Shown here: in pieces, positions 18,690-27,021 of the stretch
Layout of the letters: each line of letters begins with the position of its first letter
Position numbering within the stretch: the first letter of the stretch is position 1
Assembly: GCF_021295095.1 (NCBI RefSeq)
Contig: NZ_JAJLQX010000001.1
Location: 248,001 to 312,000, forward strand
Length of the DNA stretch: 64,000 nucleotides
Direction of reading: 5' to 3'
Source: Phocaeicola oris
GTDB taxonomy: Bacteria; Bacteroidota; Bacteroidia; Bacteroidales; Bacteroidaceae
Program-made: the position numbers and the translations under genes
Notes under the pieces: generated by a model
Told to the model about the DNA's origin: nothing
Databases searched by the model: none
The model's input: the letters and a program-made list of their open reading frames with translations, nothing else

Positions 18690-20102
18690 TTACTTTTTTT
18701 GCCCAAAATGATTATAATCAACTGCTTGGCGAGTATTACGAATACTCATTGGCGGAAACCAAATATCATCGGCAGTAATACCACATTCCTTTATAGCCTG
18801 AATAGCATACTCACACTTTCCAAAATTAGCGTCCACATTGTTCGTTCCAAAAGTGAACTTCAAACCACGCTCTTTAGCTTTCTTAATAATAGCTATACTG
18901 GGTATCTTATATCGCGGACTGATTTCCAATGCGATATGATATTTTTCTAATACATCAAGTACTTTGTTTACACGTTTGTCTGTCCAATACTTATCATAAT
19001 CAGCCTGCATGTCATCAGGAATATATGTAGCATTGGCATAAATATCGACAGGCTCATTGGTTAAAATTTTCACAATCTGATCAACGATGAGATCCATATA
19101 TTGTTCCATATTTAAACCTTCACGCTTCACTTCTTCCGGATGATAAATACGGGATATACGGTTTTTATGATCGACAATGGTCATGGCGTCAGTAAACAAA
19201 TAGTCGAACAAGCCTAATGCTTCCTTAGAAAAGACAGTTGACCAGCGGCGTCCTTCACCCTGCGCGCCACGCAAGAACGGCATATCTTTAACTTCATTAA
19301 AATAATCGTATGCTTCGGCATCGTTAGCAAGCATACGTCCTACTCCACCTTCGCCAAGATTTGGAGCAACACCGTAATTAATGCCATAATTCATAGACAT
19401 AGCGTGCGCCATCTCCTTAGTCAGTCCACCTTTCAAATGAACATGGTAATCAATAACCGGGAAATTCTGCTGTTGCAACTTAATAATCTCATCGTTCTGC
19501 TCATCAATAACAGGCATGGTATCGTTAGGATTAACTGCAGTCTTATCTAACGGAGTGATAGTTAAATCGCTAAACTTAACATCGCCCTTCTGTCCTATCA
19601 GCACAATTGGTCCTTTACTTAATATTTTATTTGCATTCTCCGGGATACGATATGGATTCTCAGGCTCTGTATAACAAACCACATCCATTCCATTGATACT
19701 CACTTCAATGTTCTTTCCACGAACAGCAATTTGAAAATCAAAAGGCTGACCATCGGTAGCTAAAGAACGGTACAGGTTACGAACCGTTGATAAACTTCCT
19801 GTCTTACGAGTTCCATCTATTGGTCCGTTATGAAAAAGAACTTCGTATCCTTGGTGGAATCGAAGGGAAGCTACACCTTCCGCGTCGGCAATTGCCTTAC
19901 CTTTTAAAATAAAATTCTGATACTCTCCTTTGGCAGTCAGTTGCTGACCGGCTACCAAATCAAATTCTGAACTTTCAACAGCTTTGTTATTCACATCGCT
20001 GAACTGAAGGGCTTGTTCTTCACCCACTTTCTGTCCGCAAGCCGCGAACAAGAATGTCATTATGGCAACAAGTGCCATGTTTAATAATGTAATTTTCTTC
20101 AT
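18690..20102 (-). CDS. Lipoprotein with concanavalin-like and PHP/amidohydrolase-like domains
   Basis: The 470-residue product has a lipoprotein signal ending in LFAAC (C22). The first half (about 35-190) is beta-rich and resembles the 3-keto-disaccharide hydrolase/DUF1080 carbohydrate fold (GPIVLIGQKGDVKFSDLTI near its end). The second half begins with DYHVHLKGG near residue 218, a metal-binding DxHxH motif of PHP or amidohydrolase TIM-barrel enzymes, and continues through LEISPRYKIPS and FTFGTNNVDANFG, as in PHP-type phosphoesterases. A hydrolase working on an envelope or dietary substrate is inferred. It is the first of a coupled pair with the rhodanese-thioredoxin lipoprotein gene. Confidence 0.78.
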   Translation of the reverse strand: MKKITLLNMALVAIMTFLFAACGQKVGEEQALQFSDVNNKAVESSEFDLVAGQQLTAKGEYQNFILKGKAIADAEGVASLRFHQGYEVLFHNGPIDGTRKTGSLSTVRNLYRSLATDGQPFDFQIAVRGKNIEVSINGMDVVCYTEPENPYRIPENANKILSKGPIVLIGQKGDVKFSDLTITPLDKTAVNPNDTMPVIDEQNDEIIKLQQQNFPVIDYHVHLKGGLTKEMAHAMSMNYGINYGVAPNLGEGGVGRMLANDAEAYDYFNEVKDMPFLRGAQGEGRRWSTVFSKEALGLFDYLFTDAMTIVDHKNRISRIYHPEEVKREGLNMEQYMDLIVDQIVKILTNEPVDIYANATYIPDDMQADYDKYWTDKRVNKVLDVLEKYHIALEISPRYKIPSIAIIKKAKERGLKFTFGTNNVDANFGKCEYAIQAIKECGITADDIWFPPMSIRNTRQAVDYNHFGQKK

Positions 20103-20107
20103 AATAT

Positions 20108-20500
20108 TTAATTCATCCAGTTGACTACATAATGTAATTGCAAGTATTGGCGTCCGGGTTTAACATATCCTTGTTCCATCACATTTTTCCTGATTGTAAA
20201 TACTTCCAGACGCTTTTTCAAATAACTCTCCACTTTCATTGTCTGTTTTTTACAGTAACTCAGTACTTCAACTTTACCGAACGGAGACACTTCAGCATAT
20301 ACTTTCACGTTCCGTGTTATAGCATGGAAAGGGAGTTCTCGTCCTCTGGTATAATCCACCCAAAGAATGGCTGTTGCCTTACAAGTATCGCATTCCTCAT
20401 CAAGTCCCTTATCATAAAGATTCCCTTTAAGGAAAATAGATAAAGGAAAGAAAGACAATAGGATAACAACAATAATTATTAATGTAATGTGCTTCTTCAT
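20108..20500 (-). CDS. Hypothetical membrane-anchored protein
   Basis: I do not recognise this 130-residue protein. A single N-terminal hydrophobic segment (about residues 5-24) is followed by a soluble domain with a CDTC pair near residue 37-40 and another Cys near 82. The C-terminal half has alternating beta and basic residues. It lies 5 bp ahead of the PHP-type lipoprotein gene and 15 bp behind the DUF308 gene on the same strand, so the four minus-strand genes 17843-21142 look like one operon. Probably periplasmic and membrane-tethered. Confidence 0.65.
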   Translation of the reverse strand: MKKHITLIIIVVILLSFFPLSIFLKGNLYDKGLDEECDTCKATAILWVDYTRGRELPFHAITRNVKVYAEVSPFGKVEVLSYCKKQTMKVESYLKKRLEVFTIRKNVMEQGYVKPGRQYLQLHYVVNWMN

Positions 20501-20515
20501 TGTTTAGATGCTATA

Positions 20516-21142
20516 TTATATCTTTTGTTCTTGGTCTGTAGAATTTTCAATTGACTTTGTTCTTTCGAATGCAGACTCTGCGTCAGTCACATCCTCTGCT
20601 TCCACATCAACAATCGTTTTCTCAGCTTGTTCTATAAATTTACGAAATCGAATAATTCGTATTATATCGGTAATAGCGTAAATAATAGCACTCATACCCA
20701 ATATTATAATAGGTACAGTTCGGGCTGTAAACGGATTAGCCAAAACCAAAACACCTGCAAATAGAATTAATATAGAAAAGAAATAGTATGCGCCCGATAC
20801 CTTTGTCAGATTCTTTATGGCAACAAGTCGAGATATTTGATGGATACCGGCAAGAACAAGTACTGCACCCAAGACATACATTAATATATTAGCGAAGAAC
20901 CCCGGCATAACCATCAGCCAGAGTCCGAAAAAAGCACTTCCGATGCCTGACAATGGAAAAGGCAAACCTTGTTTCTGCCTATTTATATAATATGAAAAGA
21001 TAGTAAACATCCCTGGGATAAAAAACAAAGCTCCTATTAATATAATAAGATAGATGGATATCTCATTAGGAAATAAAATAAGAAGTATTCCTACGGCCAA
21101 TGCACAGACGCATCTTATAATAGCATAATTTAGTATCTTCAT
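20516..21142 (-). CDS. HdeD/DUF308 family membrane protein
   Basis: The 208-residue protein has about six hydrophobic helices in three hairpins with the small-residue patterns of the HdeD/DUF308 family (GALFFIPGMFTIF, GAVLVLAGIHQISRLVAI, GMSAIIYAITDIIRI). A charged acidic tail follows from about residue 175. HdeD proteins are linked to acid resistance in enterobacteria, but the function here is unknown. It is the first gene of the predicted four-gene minus-strand operon. Confidence 0.82.
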   Translation of the reverse strand: MKILNYAIIRCVCALAVGILLILFPNEISIYLIILIGALFFIPGMFTIFSYYINRQKQGLPFPLSGIGSAFFGLWLMVMPGFFANILMYVLGAVLVLAGIHQISRLVAIKNLTKVSGAYYFFSILILFAGVLVLANPFTARTVPIIILGMSAIIYAITDIIRIIRFRKFIEQAEKTIVDVEAEDVTDAESAFERTKSIENSTDQEQKI

Positions 21143-21324
21143 TTGATAACGTATTTAAAAGGATAGTGCGAATATATATATTTTTCTTAAATTAGATTTG
21201 TTTTTGCGTCATAAATATTGCAAATGAAAAGAAGATTTTGTAGTTTTACATTATGAAGCATAAGAGGTTTAGATTCTCTATTGTAACAGTTGGATAGTTA
21301 TTTATAGTTTAAAAAATAAAGATT

Positions 21325-21588
21325 ATGAGAAAAGGTGAATTTCTTTTAGGTATGGCTCTGGGAACGATTGTTGGTGGAGCTCTCGGTTTCTTATCACAGA
21401 CAAGAAAAGGTCGGAGATTCAGAAGAGACATGAAGCACAAGCTTGAAGATTTGCAAGATGAGGTATGCGATTATGTACAGCGTGCAAAAGACAAAGCGAC
21501 AAACGTTAAAGACGATGTTGTAGAAAAAGTCAACAAGCAGGCTGATGCTATTAAAGAAAAATTGAATACTTCTGAGGATTACGATTAA
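21325..21588 (+). CDS. YtxH domain-containing protein
   Basis: The 87-residue protein has a glycine-rich hydrophobic N terminus (FLLGMALGTIVGGALGFL) followed by TRKGRRFRR and a long amphipathic, lysine-rich helix, the pattern of YtxH/gas-vesicle-like small stress proteins that are membrane-anchored. Function is unknown in general. It is monocistronic with a strong terminator and is divergent from the DUF308 gene. Confidence 0.82.
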   Translation: MRKGEFLLGMALGTIVGGALGFLSQTRKGRRFRRDMKHKLEDLQDEVCDYVQRAKDKATNVKDDVVEKVNKQADAIKEKLNTSEDYD

Positions 21589-21610
21589 TTAATCCCAAAA
21601 AATTAGTTAT

Positions 21611-21640
21611 AAAGCTCAGATTAAAAGGTCTGAGCTTTTT
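21611..21640 (+). terminator. Terminator after the YtxH gene
   Basis: AAAGCTCAGA (21611-21620) pairs perfectly with TCTGAGCTTT (21629-21638), followed by T residues. Confidence 0.85.
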
Positions 21641-21800
21641 CATGTTTTCATAAATATGTCTTCAATGCTGATGGTCAACAAAGTGTTATCGTGTCCATTT
21701 TATTGAAGATATTCTCTTTGATATTTGATAATATAAAATTTTTCTGTAATTTCTTATAAAAAAAAATAGCAAAAAAGTTTATTTTTATAAATAAAGATCG

Positions 21801-21808
21801 TATATTTG
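21801..21808 (+). promoter_or_regulatory. Predicted -7 element of a small RNA transcript
   Basis: TATATTTG matches the phylum consensus and lies about 100 bp upstream of a strong terminator hairpin with no ORF between. The -33 region is only AAGTTT, so the promoter call is moderate. Confidence 0.5.
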
Positions 21809-21814
21809 TAGCGT

Positions 21815-21946
21815 AGTCAATAGGCTGTGAAGTTTATTGATTATTCTAATCGAAAGATTAGATAAATAGAATAGTTTAGTTAAGTCTAGTTTAGTTTTTG
21901 TGTTGTAATAGAAGTTCTCACGGGCGAGTGTGAACTTCTATTTTTG
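21815..21946 (+). ncRNA. Candidate small RNA, about 130 nt
   Basis: The region between a TATATTTG box and an intrinsic terminator has no start-codon-led frame of note. It folds into distinct elements: TCAATA and TATTGA arms around 21828-21842, a TCTAATC-GAAA-GATTAGA hairpin at 21845-21862 closed by a GNRA tetraloop, and the terminal ATAGAAGTTCTCAC/GTGTGAACTTCTAT hairpin (21908-21941) followed by TTTTG. Such a promoter, structured body and terminator layout fits an independent small RNA. I do not recognise its family; 6S RNA is one possibility that I could neither support nor exclude. Confidence 0.5.
21908..21946 (+). terminator. Intrinsic terminator of the candidate small RNA
   Basis: A 14-bp stem with one mismatch and a GGGCGA loop, followed by TTTT. 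Confidence 0.8.
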
Positions 21947-22111
21947 TATATAAAATACCTGATTGCTCCCATTTTTGGTGTGCAGACAGAGGCGGTTGAT
22001 GTCGATTTGTAGGTATTTTTAATACGGATGACGTTTGGCTATGTCTCCAAGTCTTTTCTTTTCTTTTTTATCATGTTGATGTGGTAAGGTCTCTTTTTGA
22101 AACAATTTTTA

Positions 22112-22143
22112 TTGTCACTTTATAAATAAATATTGTAACTTTG
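22112..22143 (+). promoter_or_regulatory. Predicted promoter of the monooxygenase-like gene
   Basis: TTG at 22112-22114, a 21-bp spacer and TAACTTTG at 22136-22143; the ATG follows 20 bp later. Confidence 0.6.
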
Positions 22144-22162
22144 TAAATAAAAACAATATAAT

Positions 22163-22615
22163 ATGAGAATATCGTTAAGAATGATTTTACTTTCTGTTTT
22201 GATAGTATCATCCACCAAAATAGATGCTCAAGAGCCAAATATGGAAAAGACAAAACAAGGCGATTCTCTTCAAAGCGCAGAGGAAAAAGTTATTACCGTT
22301 AATCTTTATTATACAGGGAAGAACGGATCGGCAAGGAAGTTTGTTGAGGAAATGGAAAGCAGTGGGACTGTAACTGCCATACGGAATGAATCGGGTAATT
22401 TGCGTTATGAGTATTTTATCTCGATTTCCGATCCGGAAACAGTGCTGCTCATTGACAGTTGGAGCAGTCAAGAAGCTATAGACATTCATCATACATCGCC
22501 TATGATGAAGACGATAGCGACTCTCCGCGAAAAATATGATTTACACATGAAAGTTGAGCGTTATATTAAAGATGAAGGTTTTCGGGTGAAAGATGATGAG
22601 TTTATCCGACATTAA
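22163..22615 (+). CDS. Secreted antibiotic biosynthesis monooxygenase (ABM)-like protein
   Basis: The 150-residue product has an N-terminal signal-like segment (about 1-22) and then a single ABM/YgiN dimeric ferredoxin-like domain (VITVNLYYTGKNGSARKFVEE, then ETVLLIDSWSSQEAIDIHHTSPMM). ABM domains act as quinol monooxygenases or heme- and flavin-free oxygenases; family members are usually cytosolic, so the signal segment is a point of interest. It precedes, on the same strand, a CMD-cupin protein and a glyoxalase-like protein, but array B separates it from them. The substrate is not predictable. Confidence 0.75.
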   Translation: MRISLRMILLSVLIVSSTKIDAQEPNMEKTKQGDSLQSAEEKVITVNLYYTGKNGSARKFVEEMESSGTVTAIRNESGNLRYEYFISISDPETVLLIDSWSSQEAIDIHHTSPMMKTIATLREKYDLHMKVERYIKDEGFRVKDDEFIRH

Positions 22616-22649
22616 GGAGAATGGAATGAGAGAAACGGTTCATCTCTCC

Positions 22650-22733
22650 AAGTGATACGTATGAATCGCTCAACTCATCCGCATGAATTGCCCAACTCAT
22701 CCGCATGAACCGGTTAACTCATACGTATCACTT
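22650..22733. repeat. 22-bp palindromic array B (four cores, perfect inverted ends)
   Basis: Cores start at 22653, 22675, 22697 and 22719, spaced exactly 22 bp apart. The outer cores TGATACGTATGA and TCATACGTATCA are exact reverse complements, and with flanking bases give a perfect 15-bp inverted repeat (22650-22664 with 22719-22733). The two inner cores are both TCATCCGCATGA. The element lies between two same-strand genes, 35 bp past the upstream stop and 90 bp ahead of the next start. Confidence 0.9.
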
Positions 22734-22822
22734 TGCCGGATGATGACCGTCTCTTTCGGAAGAGATACTTATCCCCCACCAACAGCCTATGGAATAAGAG
22801 AATTCGTTAAATAATTAAATAT

Positions 22823-24076
22823 ATGAATAGAATACGTCTTGTGCTCTTACTCTGCTTCTTCATGGCATCGGGTATAATGTACGCGCAAAAAACTACAGAA
22901 CAAAAAATGGAGGTAAATATGTTGAAAGAGAACAATTTTATGAAGAATGATCCTGAATTTGCAGAACGTTTTGACCGTTTTGCTTTTGGTGAAGTGTACG
23001 ATCAGACGAAGACACAAATAGACGACCGCGTACGCTATATGTGTTATATGGCAACTTTGCTTGGTTGTCAAGGTGTTGATGTTTACAAACCTTTATTGCA
23101 AGATGCCCTTGATAAGGGAGTGACACCAATTGAAGTAAAAGAAATTATCTATCAGGCAACTGCTTACCTTGGTCTTGGGCGTGTTTATCCGTTTCTTACA
23201 GTCGCTAATCATGTTTTTAAAAAGCGAGGTATAGAATTACCATTGGAACCACAGAGTCAGACCATTATTTCTAACCGTCGTAAAAAAGGAAACCAAGTGC
23301 AAATAGACATCTTCGGCGAGCGGATACGTGAATCGTGGAAGAATGCTCCTGAAGACTCGCGTCACATCAATGAATGGCTTGCCGATAATTGCTTTGGTGA
23401 TTACTACACTCGAAAAGGATTGACAATTAAGCAGCGCGAGATGATCACTTTCTGTTATATTGCCGCACAAGGAGGTTGTGAATCGCAATTAAAAGCGCAT
23501 ATTATGGGTAACTTCAGTGTTGGTAACGACAAAGATTTTCTTATTGCTGTCATTTCCAATAATATCCCTTTTATTGGTTATCCTCGCGCATTAAATGCGC
23601 TGAATTGTATTCGTGAGGTTGTAAAACAAACAGAATCATCTGAAGCATCATTAAACATAAGTAAATATAATATTACTAAAGAACAATTGGTGTTTCCTTT
23701 TGGGCAGCCTAACACTGCTTACGCTAAATACTTTATTGGCCATTCATACCTTGCGTCTATTGCTTCAGGTGAAGGTAAGTTGCCGGTTCATAATGTAACT
23801 TTCGAGCCGGGATGCCGGAATAATTGGCACATCCATAAAGGTGGTGGGCAGATTCTAATCTGTGTAGCCGGTAGAGGATGGTATCAGGAATGGGGAAAAC
23901 CGGTGCAGGAACTTAAACCGGGCGATACCATCGATATTCCCGCAGGTGTAAAACATTGGCATGGCGCAGCCAAAGACTCATGGTTCCAACATATAGCACT
24001 TGCCGTACCGGCAGAGAATTCGAGTACCGATTGGCTGGAAGCTGTATCGGATGAAGAATATGGAAAATTGAAGTAG
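22823..24076 (+). CDS. Secreted carboxymuconolactone decarboxylase-cupin fusion protein
   Basis: The 417-residue product has a signal peptide (cleavage expected after IMYAQ, about residue 21). Two carboxymuconolactone decarboxylase/AhpD-like helical domains follow (about 45-155 and 165-280, the second with AAQGGCESQLKAHI), and then a C-terminal cupin (about 310-410) with the metal-site pattern NNWHIHKGGGQILICVAGRG and PAGVKHWHG. Fused CMD-cupin proteins are common and poorly characterised; peroxide reduction or ring-lactone chemistry is possible. The AhpD CxxC is not obvious: only single cysteines are seen. It is followed 44 bp later by a glyoxalase-like gene, likely in one operon. Confidence 0.82.
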   Translation: MNRIRLVLLLCFFMASGIMYAQKTTEQKMEVNMLKENNFMKNDPEFAERFDRFAFGEVYDQTKTQIDDRVRYMCYMATLLGCQGVDVYKPLLQDALDKGVTPIEVKEIIYQATAYLGLGRVYPFLTVANHVFKKRGIELPLEPQSQTIISNRRKKGNQVQIDIFGERIRESWKNAPEDSRHINEWLADNCFGDYYTRKGLTIKQREMITFCYIAAQGGCESQLKAHIMGNFSVGNDKDFLIAVISNNIPFIGYPRALNALNCIREVVKQTESSEASLNISKYNITKEQLVFPFGQPNTAYAKYFIGHSYLASIASGEGKLPVHNVTFEPGCRNNWHIHKGGGQILICVAGRGWYQEWGKPVQELKPGDTIDIPAGVKHWHGAAKDSWFQHIALAVPAENSSTDWLEAVSDEEYGKLK

Positions 24077-24120
24077 AAAAATAAGTATTAAAATAAATCT
24101 TAAACAAAGAAAAGTTGATA

Positions 24121-24504
24121 ATGAAAATTGAGCATTTGGCGATTTGGGCAGACGATATTGAATTATTGCGTAATTTCTACGTGAAATATTTCGGCATGAC
24201 TGCTAATGAAGTCTATATCAATGAGAAAAAAGGATTCCGTTCTTATTTCCTCTCCTTTGACGATGAAGACACTCGGTTAGAAATAATGAGTCAGGGAAAG
24301 AAAACGGATTCTTTGCCAAATCAAATGAAAGGGTTAGCACATTTTGCCATATCGTTGGGAAGTGAAGAGAAAGTTCTGGCACTGACTAAACAATTGCATA
24401 ACGATGGGTATTGTATATTGAGCCATCCTCGATATACCGGTGATGGTTATTTTGAATCGGCATTTGCAGATCCGGAAGGTAATTATGTGGAACTAACAGT
24501 ATAA
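24121..24504 (+). CDS. VOC/glyoxalase superfamily protein
   Basis: The 127-residue product is a single vicinal-oxygen-chelate domain: MKIEHLAIWADDIELLRNFY at the start, GLAHFAISLGS in the middle and FADPEGNYVELTV at the end, with H5, H-containing GLAHFAI and E near the C terminus placed as metal ligands. Substrate unknown. The ATG at 24121 is preferred over an in-frame TTG 6 bp upstream. It is likely co-transcribed with the CMD-cupin gene. Its 3' end overlaps the phosphopantetheinyl transferase gene on the other strand by 22 bp. Confidence 0.85.
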   Translation: MKIEHLAIWADDIELLRNFYVKYFGMTANEVYINEKKGFRSYFLSFDDEDTRLEIMSQGKKTDSLPNQMKGLAHFAISLGSEEKVLALTKQLHNDGYCILSHPRYTGDGYFESAFADPEGNYVELTV

Positions 24505-25139
24505 GTAAAAACAAAATCAGGATATAGAAAATAATGAATTTGGAATATTTGTTTTTCTGTTGACCCCAATTCCTGAGCTTGAAAGGTTCCATTTTGTCGG
24601 AGATCAAAAGGGTAAACGCGCATATTATTTAATAAATCGACATCTATCTCTCCCATTATTTTAAAGATGGTTTCTTTTGCCGACCAATGAAGCAGCATGG
24701 CATATATTTCATTGGAACGAGATGGGATTATTTCTTCCAGTTCTATTGCTTTTGAAACTGTTGATTCCTCATCCGGACGGATAAATCGAGAAGAAACACG
24801 ACGAACCCGATCGTTATATTGTTCAATATCCAAACCGATTTCACTTGTTGGATGAAGTGCCAAAGCTACATATCCTTTTGTATGAGAAATACTGATATGC
24901 CATTTATTATCAGAGAAATAAGGTTTACCGGAAAGATAATATTCTATCTTTCTTTCTTCATCTTTTAATAACGTTTTCAACAGAACACGAACTGCCAGTT
25001 TTTCCTGTATTCGTTGTCTGTTATTTGTATAATCGAAATGGGAATGAATTAAAAAAGAACTCAACTCCTCGTTGGATTCGGTTACTTTCCAAATACCATA
25101 TAATAACTCTGAATCTTGTTTCTTATATAGAAGAGGCAT
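24483..25139 (-). CDS. 4'-phosphopantetheinyl transferase (Sfp-type)
   Basis: The enzyme transfers the phosphopantetheine arm of coenzyme A to a serine of carrier proteins. The 218-residue product shows the Sfp-family motifs: ISISHTKGYVALAL near 82-95, GLDIE with D104 and E106 as magnesium ligands, and HWSAKETIFK with W152, E156 and K160. It is the last gene of the mutY-ssb-gldE cluster, 2 bp after gldE, a conserved Bacteroidales arrangement. Whether it serves fatty acid synthesis (AcpS role) or other carriers cannot be told. Confidence 0.9.
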   Translation of the reverse strand: MPLLYKKQDSELLYGIWKVTESNEELSSFLIHSHFDYTNNRQRIQEKLAVRVLLKTLLKDEERKIEYYLSGKPYFSDNKWHISISHTKGYVALALHPTSEIGLDIEQYNDRVRRVSSRFIRPDEESTVSKAIELEEIIPSRSNEIYAMLLHWSAKETIFKIMGEIDVDLLNNMRVYPFDLRQNGTFQAQELGSTEKQIFQIHYFLYPDFVFTYTVSST

Positions 25140-25141
25140 CT

Positions 25142-26530
25142 TTAATCTTCTTTCTTTTCTGTATTCGACTTCTTTTCCTTGGCATCGTTATCAGCAGACT
25201 CAGTTATAGAATCGACAATAACCTTTACTTGTTTAATTCTTCGAGTGTCCATAGCTAACACTTCAAAATGAAAATTCTTATAGTCCATTTTCTCATGCAA
25301 GCGAGGAAAATCACCTTTTATTTCAAGCAATAAACCTGCTAACGTATCAGCGTCACCTTCTATATCCTCAAATATATTCGTATCACTGTCAAGTACTTTA
25401 TAAAAATCACTCAGAAGAATTTTTCCTTCAAAGATAAATGTATTGTCGTTCAGCTTTACATAATTACGTTCATCTTCATCATATTCATCATTGATTTCAC
25501 CAACAATCTCTTCTATAATATCTTCCATTGTAACGATGCCGGAAGTTCCGCCAAATTCATCAACAACGATAGCCATGTGTACTCTGTTTTGCTGGAATTC
25601 ACGAAGCAAATCGTCAATCATTTTTGTTTCCGGAACAAAGTATGCCGAACGAACTAAGCTTTGCCAACGAAAATTATCAGGTTTTTTTAGATGAGGAAGT
25701 AAATCTTTAATGTAAAGAATACCTTTTATATTATCAGGCGATTTGGAATAAATAGGAATTCGGGAATATACATTATCAACGATGCACTTCAGTACGTCAG
25801 GATAAGTAGTATTGATCTCCAAGCCTACCATATCCATTCGAGGAGTCATAATTTCTTTTGCTGTTTCGCCACCGAAGCGAATTATGCCTTCCAAAATATT
25901 ACTCTCGTCGAAAATCTCTTTTTTATCCGTCAGTTCTAAAGCCTGTGATAAGTCATCAACCGATATATTATATTTTTTCTTGTCGACCACTTTCTTCATA
26001 AAGAAAGAAGATCGAACCAGCAGATTAGATAATGGAGAAAATATTTTTTTTAGAATACACAATGTGTGTGCGGCTTTCCTTGCAAACTTTAACGGATATT
26101 GGGCGGAATATATTTTAGGTATGATTTCGCCGAACAATAATAACAGAAAAGTCAGGATAATAGTAACAACAACAAATTGTAGAATCACTGAATTTCCCCA
26201 CGAAATAATATTAGCGAAGAAATAGTTCAGCAACATAATGATTGTTACGTTCACAAAATCATTGGCTATCAAAATGGTTGCTAATAAGTGTTCGGAATCA
26301 TTTAATAAAGATTTAATACGTTTATCAACCATATTTTCCTGCTTGTCCACTTCATTTAAATCACTTGGGGAGAGAGAAAAGAACGCTATTTCAGATGCAG
26401 AGACAAAAGCAGAGCATCCTAAAAGTATCACAGCTAATAAAAGTGCTACAATAGCACCAAAACTCGGTGCCATTACCGTAACACCATTGAATAGAGATTG
26501 TATCTCTGATATGAACGAATCAGAATCCAA
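25142..26530 (-). CDS. gldE: GldE-like CNNM/CorC family membrane protein
   Basis: The 462-residue product has a four-helix CNNM transmembrane domain (about 20-190), with SASEIAFFSLSPSD typical of the family, a pair of CBS domains (about 215-340, TPRMDMVGLEI at its start) and a C-terminal CorC/HlyC domain (about 355-440). In gliding Bacteroidota this gene is called gldE; in non-gliding members it may handle divalent metal transport. The frame has no upstream ATG: an in-frame stop lies six codons ahead and a TTG at 26528-26530 gives the family-like MDSDS start. Position between ssb and the phosphopantetheinyl transferase gene is the conserved order. Confidence 0.88.
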   Translation of the reverse strand: MDSDSFISEIQSLFNGVTVMAPSFGAIVALLLAVILLGCSAFVSASEIAFFSLSPSDLNEVDKQENMVDKRIKSLLNDSEHLLATILIANDFVNVTIIMLLNYFFANIISWGNSVILQFVVVTIILTFLLLLFGEIIPKIYSAQYPLKFARKAAHTLCILKKIFSPLSNLLVRSSFFMKKVVDKKKYNISVDDLSQALELTDKKEIFDESNILEGIIRFGGETAKEIMTPRMDMVGLEINTTYPDVLKCIVDNVYSRIPIYSKSPDNIKGILYIKDLLPHLKKPDNFRWQSLVRSAYFVPETKMIDDLLREFQQNRVHMAIVVDEFGGTSGIVTMEDIIEEIVGEINDEYDEDERNYVKLNDNTFIFEGKILLSDFYKVLDSDTNIFEDIEGDADTLAGLLLEIKGDFPRLHEKMDYKNFHFEVLAMDTRRIKQVKVIVDSITESADNDAKEKKSNTEKKED

Positions 26531-26558
26531 AGAGATCAGATTTAGTTAGACTTCTTTT

Positions 26559-26999
26559 TTAGAAAGGCAAATTATTTGAATCTGATGATTCCTGTGCCAT
26601 ATTCGTATTTTCCAATGGCTGTGAGACTTCGTTAGCCGTTGTAGTAGTTTGTTGACGTTGACTACTTCTGTTGGAAAGCATTTCCATATTATCAACATAA
26701 ATCTCTACACGAGTGCGATGAACACCATTCTGATCGTCATATTGACGGCTTCGTATCTTGCCTTCAATATATAACAAATCACCTTTATGAACATATTTTT
26801 CAGCAACCTGAGCCAAACCTCGCCATAAAACAATATTATGCCATTCTGTACGATCAGGAACTTGTGTGCCATTTGCTAAAGTATAGCCACGTTCGGTAGT
26901 AGCCAAAGGAAAACTCGCTACAGCTTGATTACTATCATAATATCTTATGTCCGGATCTTTCCCGACATTACCAATTAATTGAACTTTATTTAAGGACAT
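26559..26999 (-). CDS. ssb: Single-stranded DNA-binding protein
   Basis: SSB coats single-stranded DNA during replication and repair. The 146-residue product has the OB fold (MSLNKVQLIGNVGKDPDIRY to about residue 110), a polar low-complexity linker rich in Gln, Thr and Asn, and the interaction tip ending in NNLPF. It lies 22 bp after mutY in the same operon. Confidence 0.96.
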   Translation of the reverse strand: MSLNKVQLIGNVGKDPDIRYYDSNQAVASFPLATTERGYTLANGTQVPDRTEWHNIVLWRGLAQVAEKYVHKGDLLYIEGKIRSRQYDDQNGVHRTRVEIYVDNMEMLSNRSSQRQQTTTTANEVSQPLENTNMAQESSDSNNLPF

Positions 27000-27021
27000 A
27001 ATTAAAAACTTACTTTGTTTG

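Noticed and set aside
21815-21946. Confident assignment as 6S RNA
   Set aside because: The long bulged rod expected of 6S RNA is not evident by eye; only short separate hairpins are seen.
22650-22733. Ordinary transcription terminator
   Set aside because: There is no T run after the right arm and the loop is 54 nt; arrays A, C and E also lie beyond separate, clear terminators.
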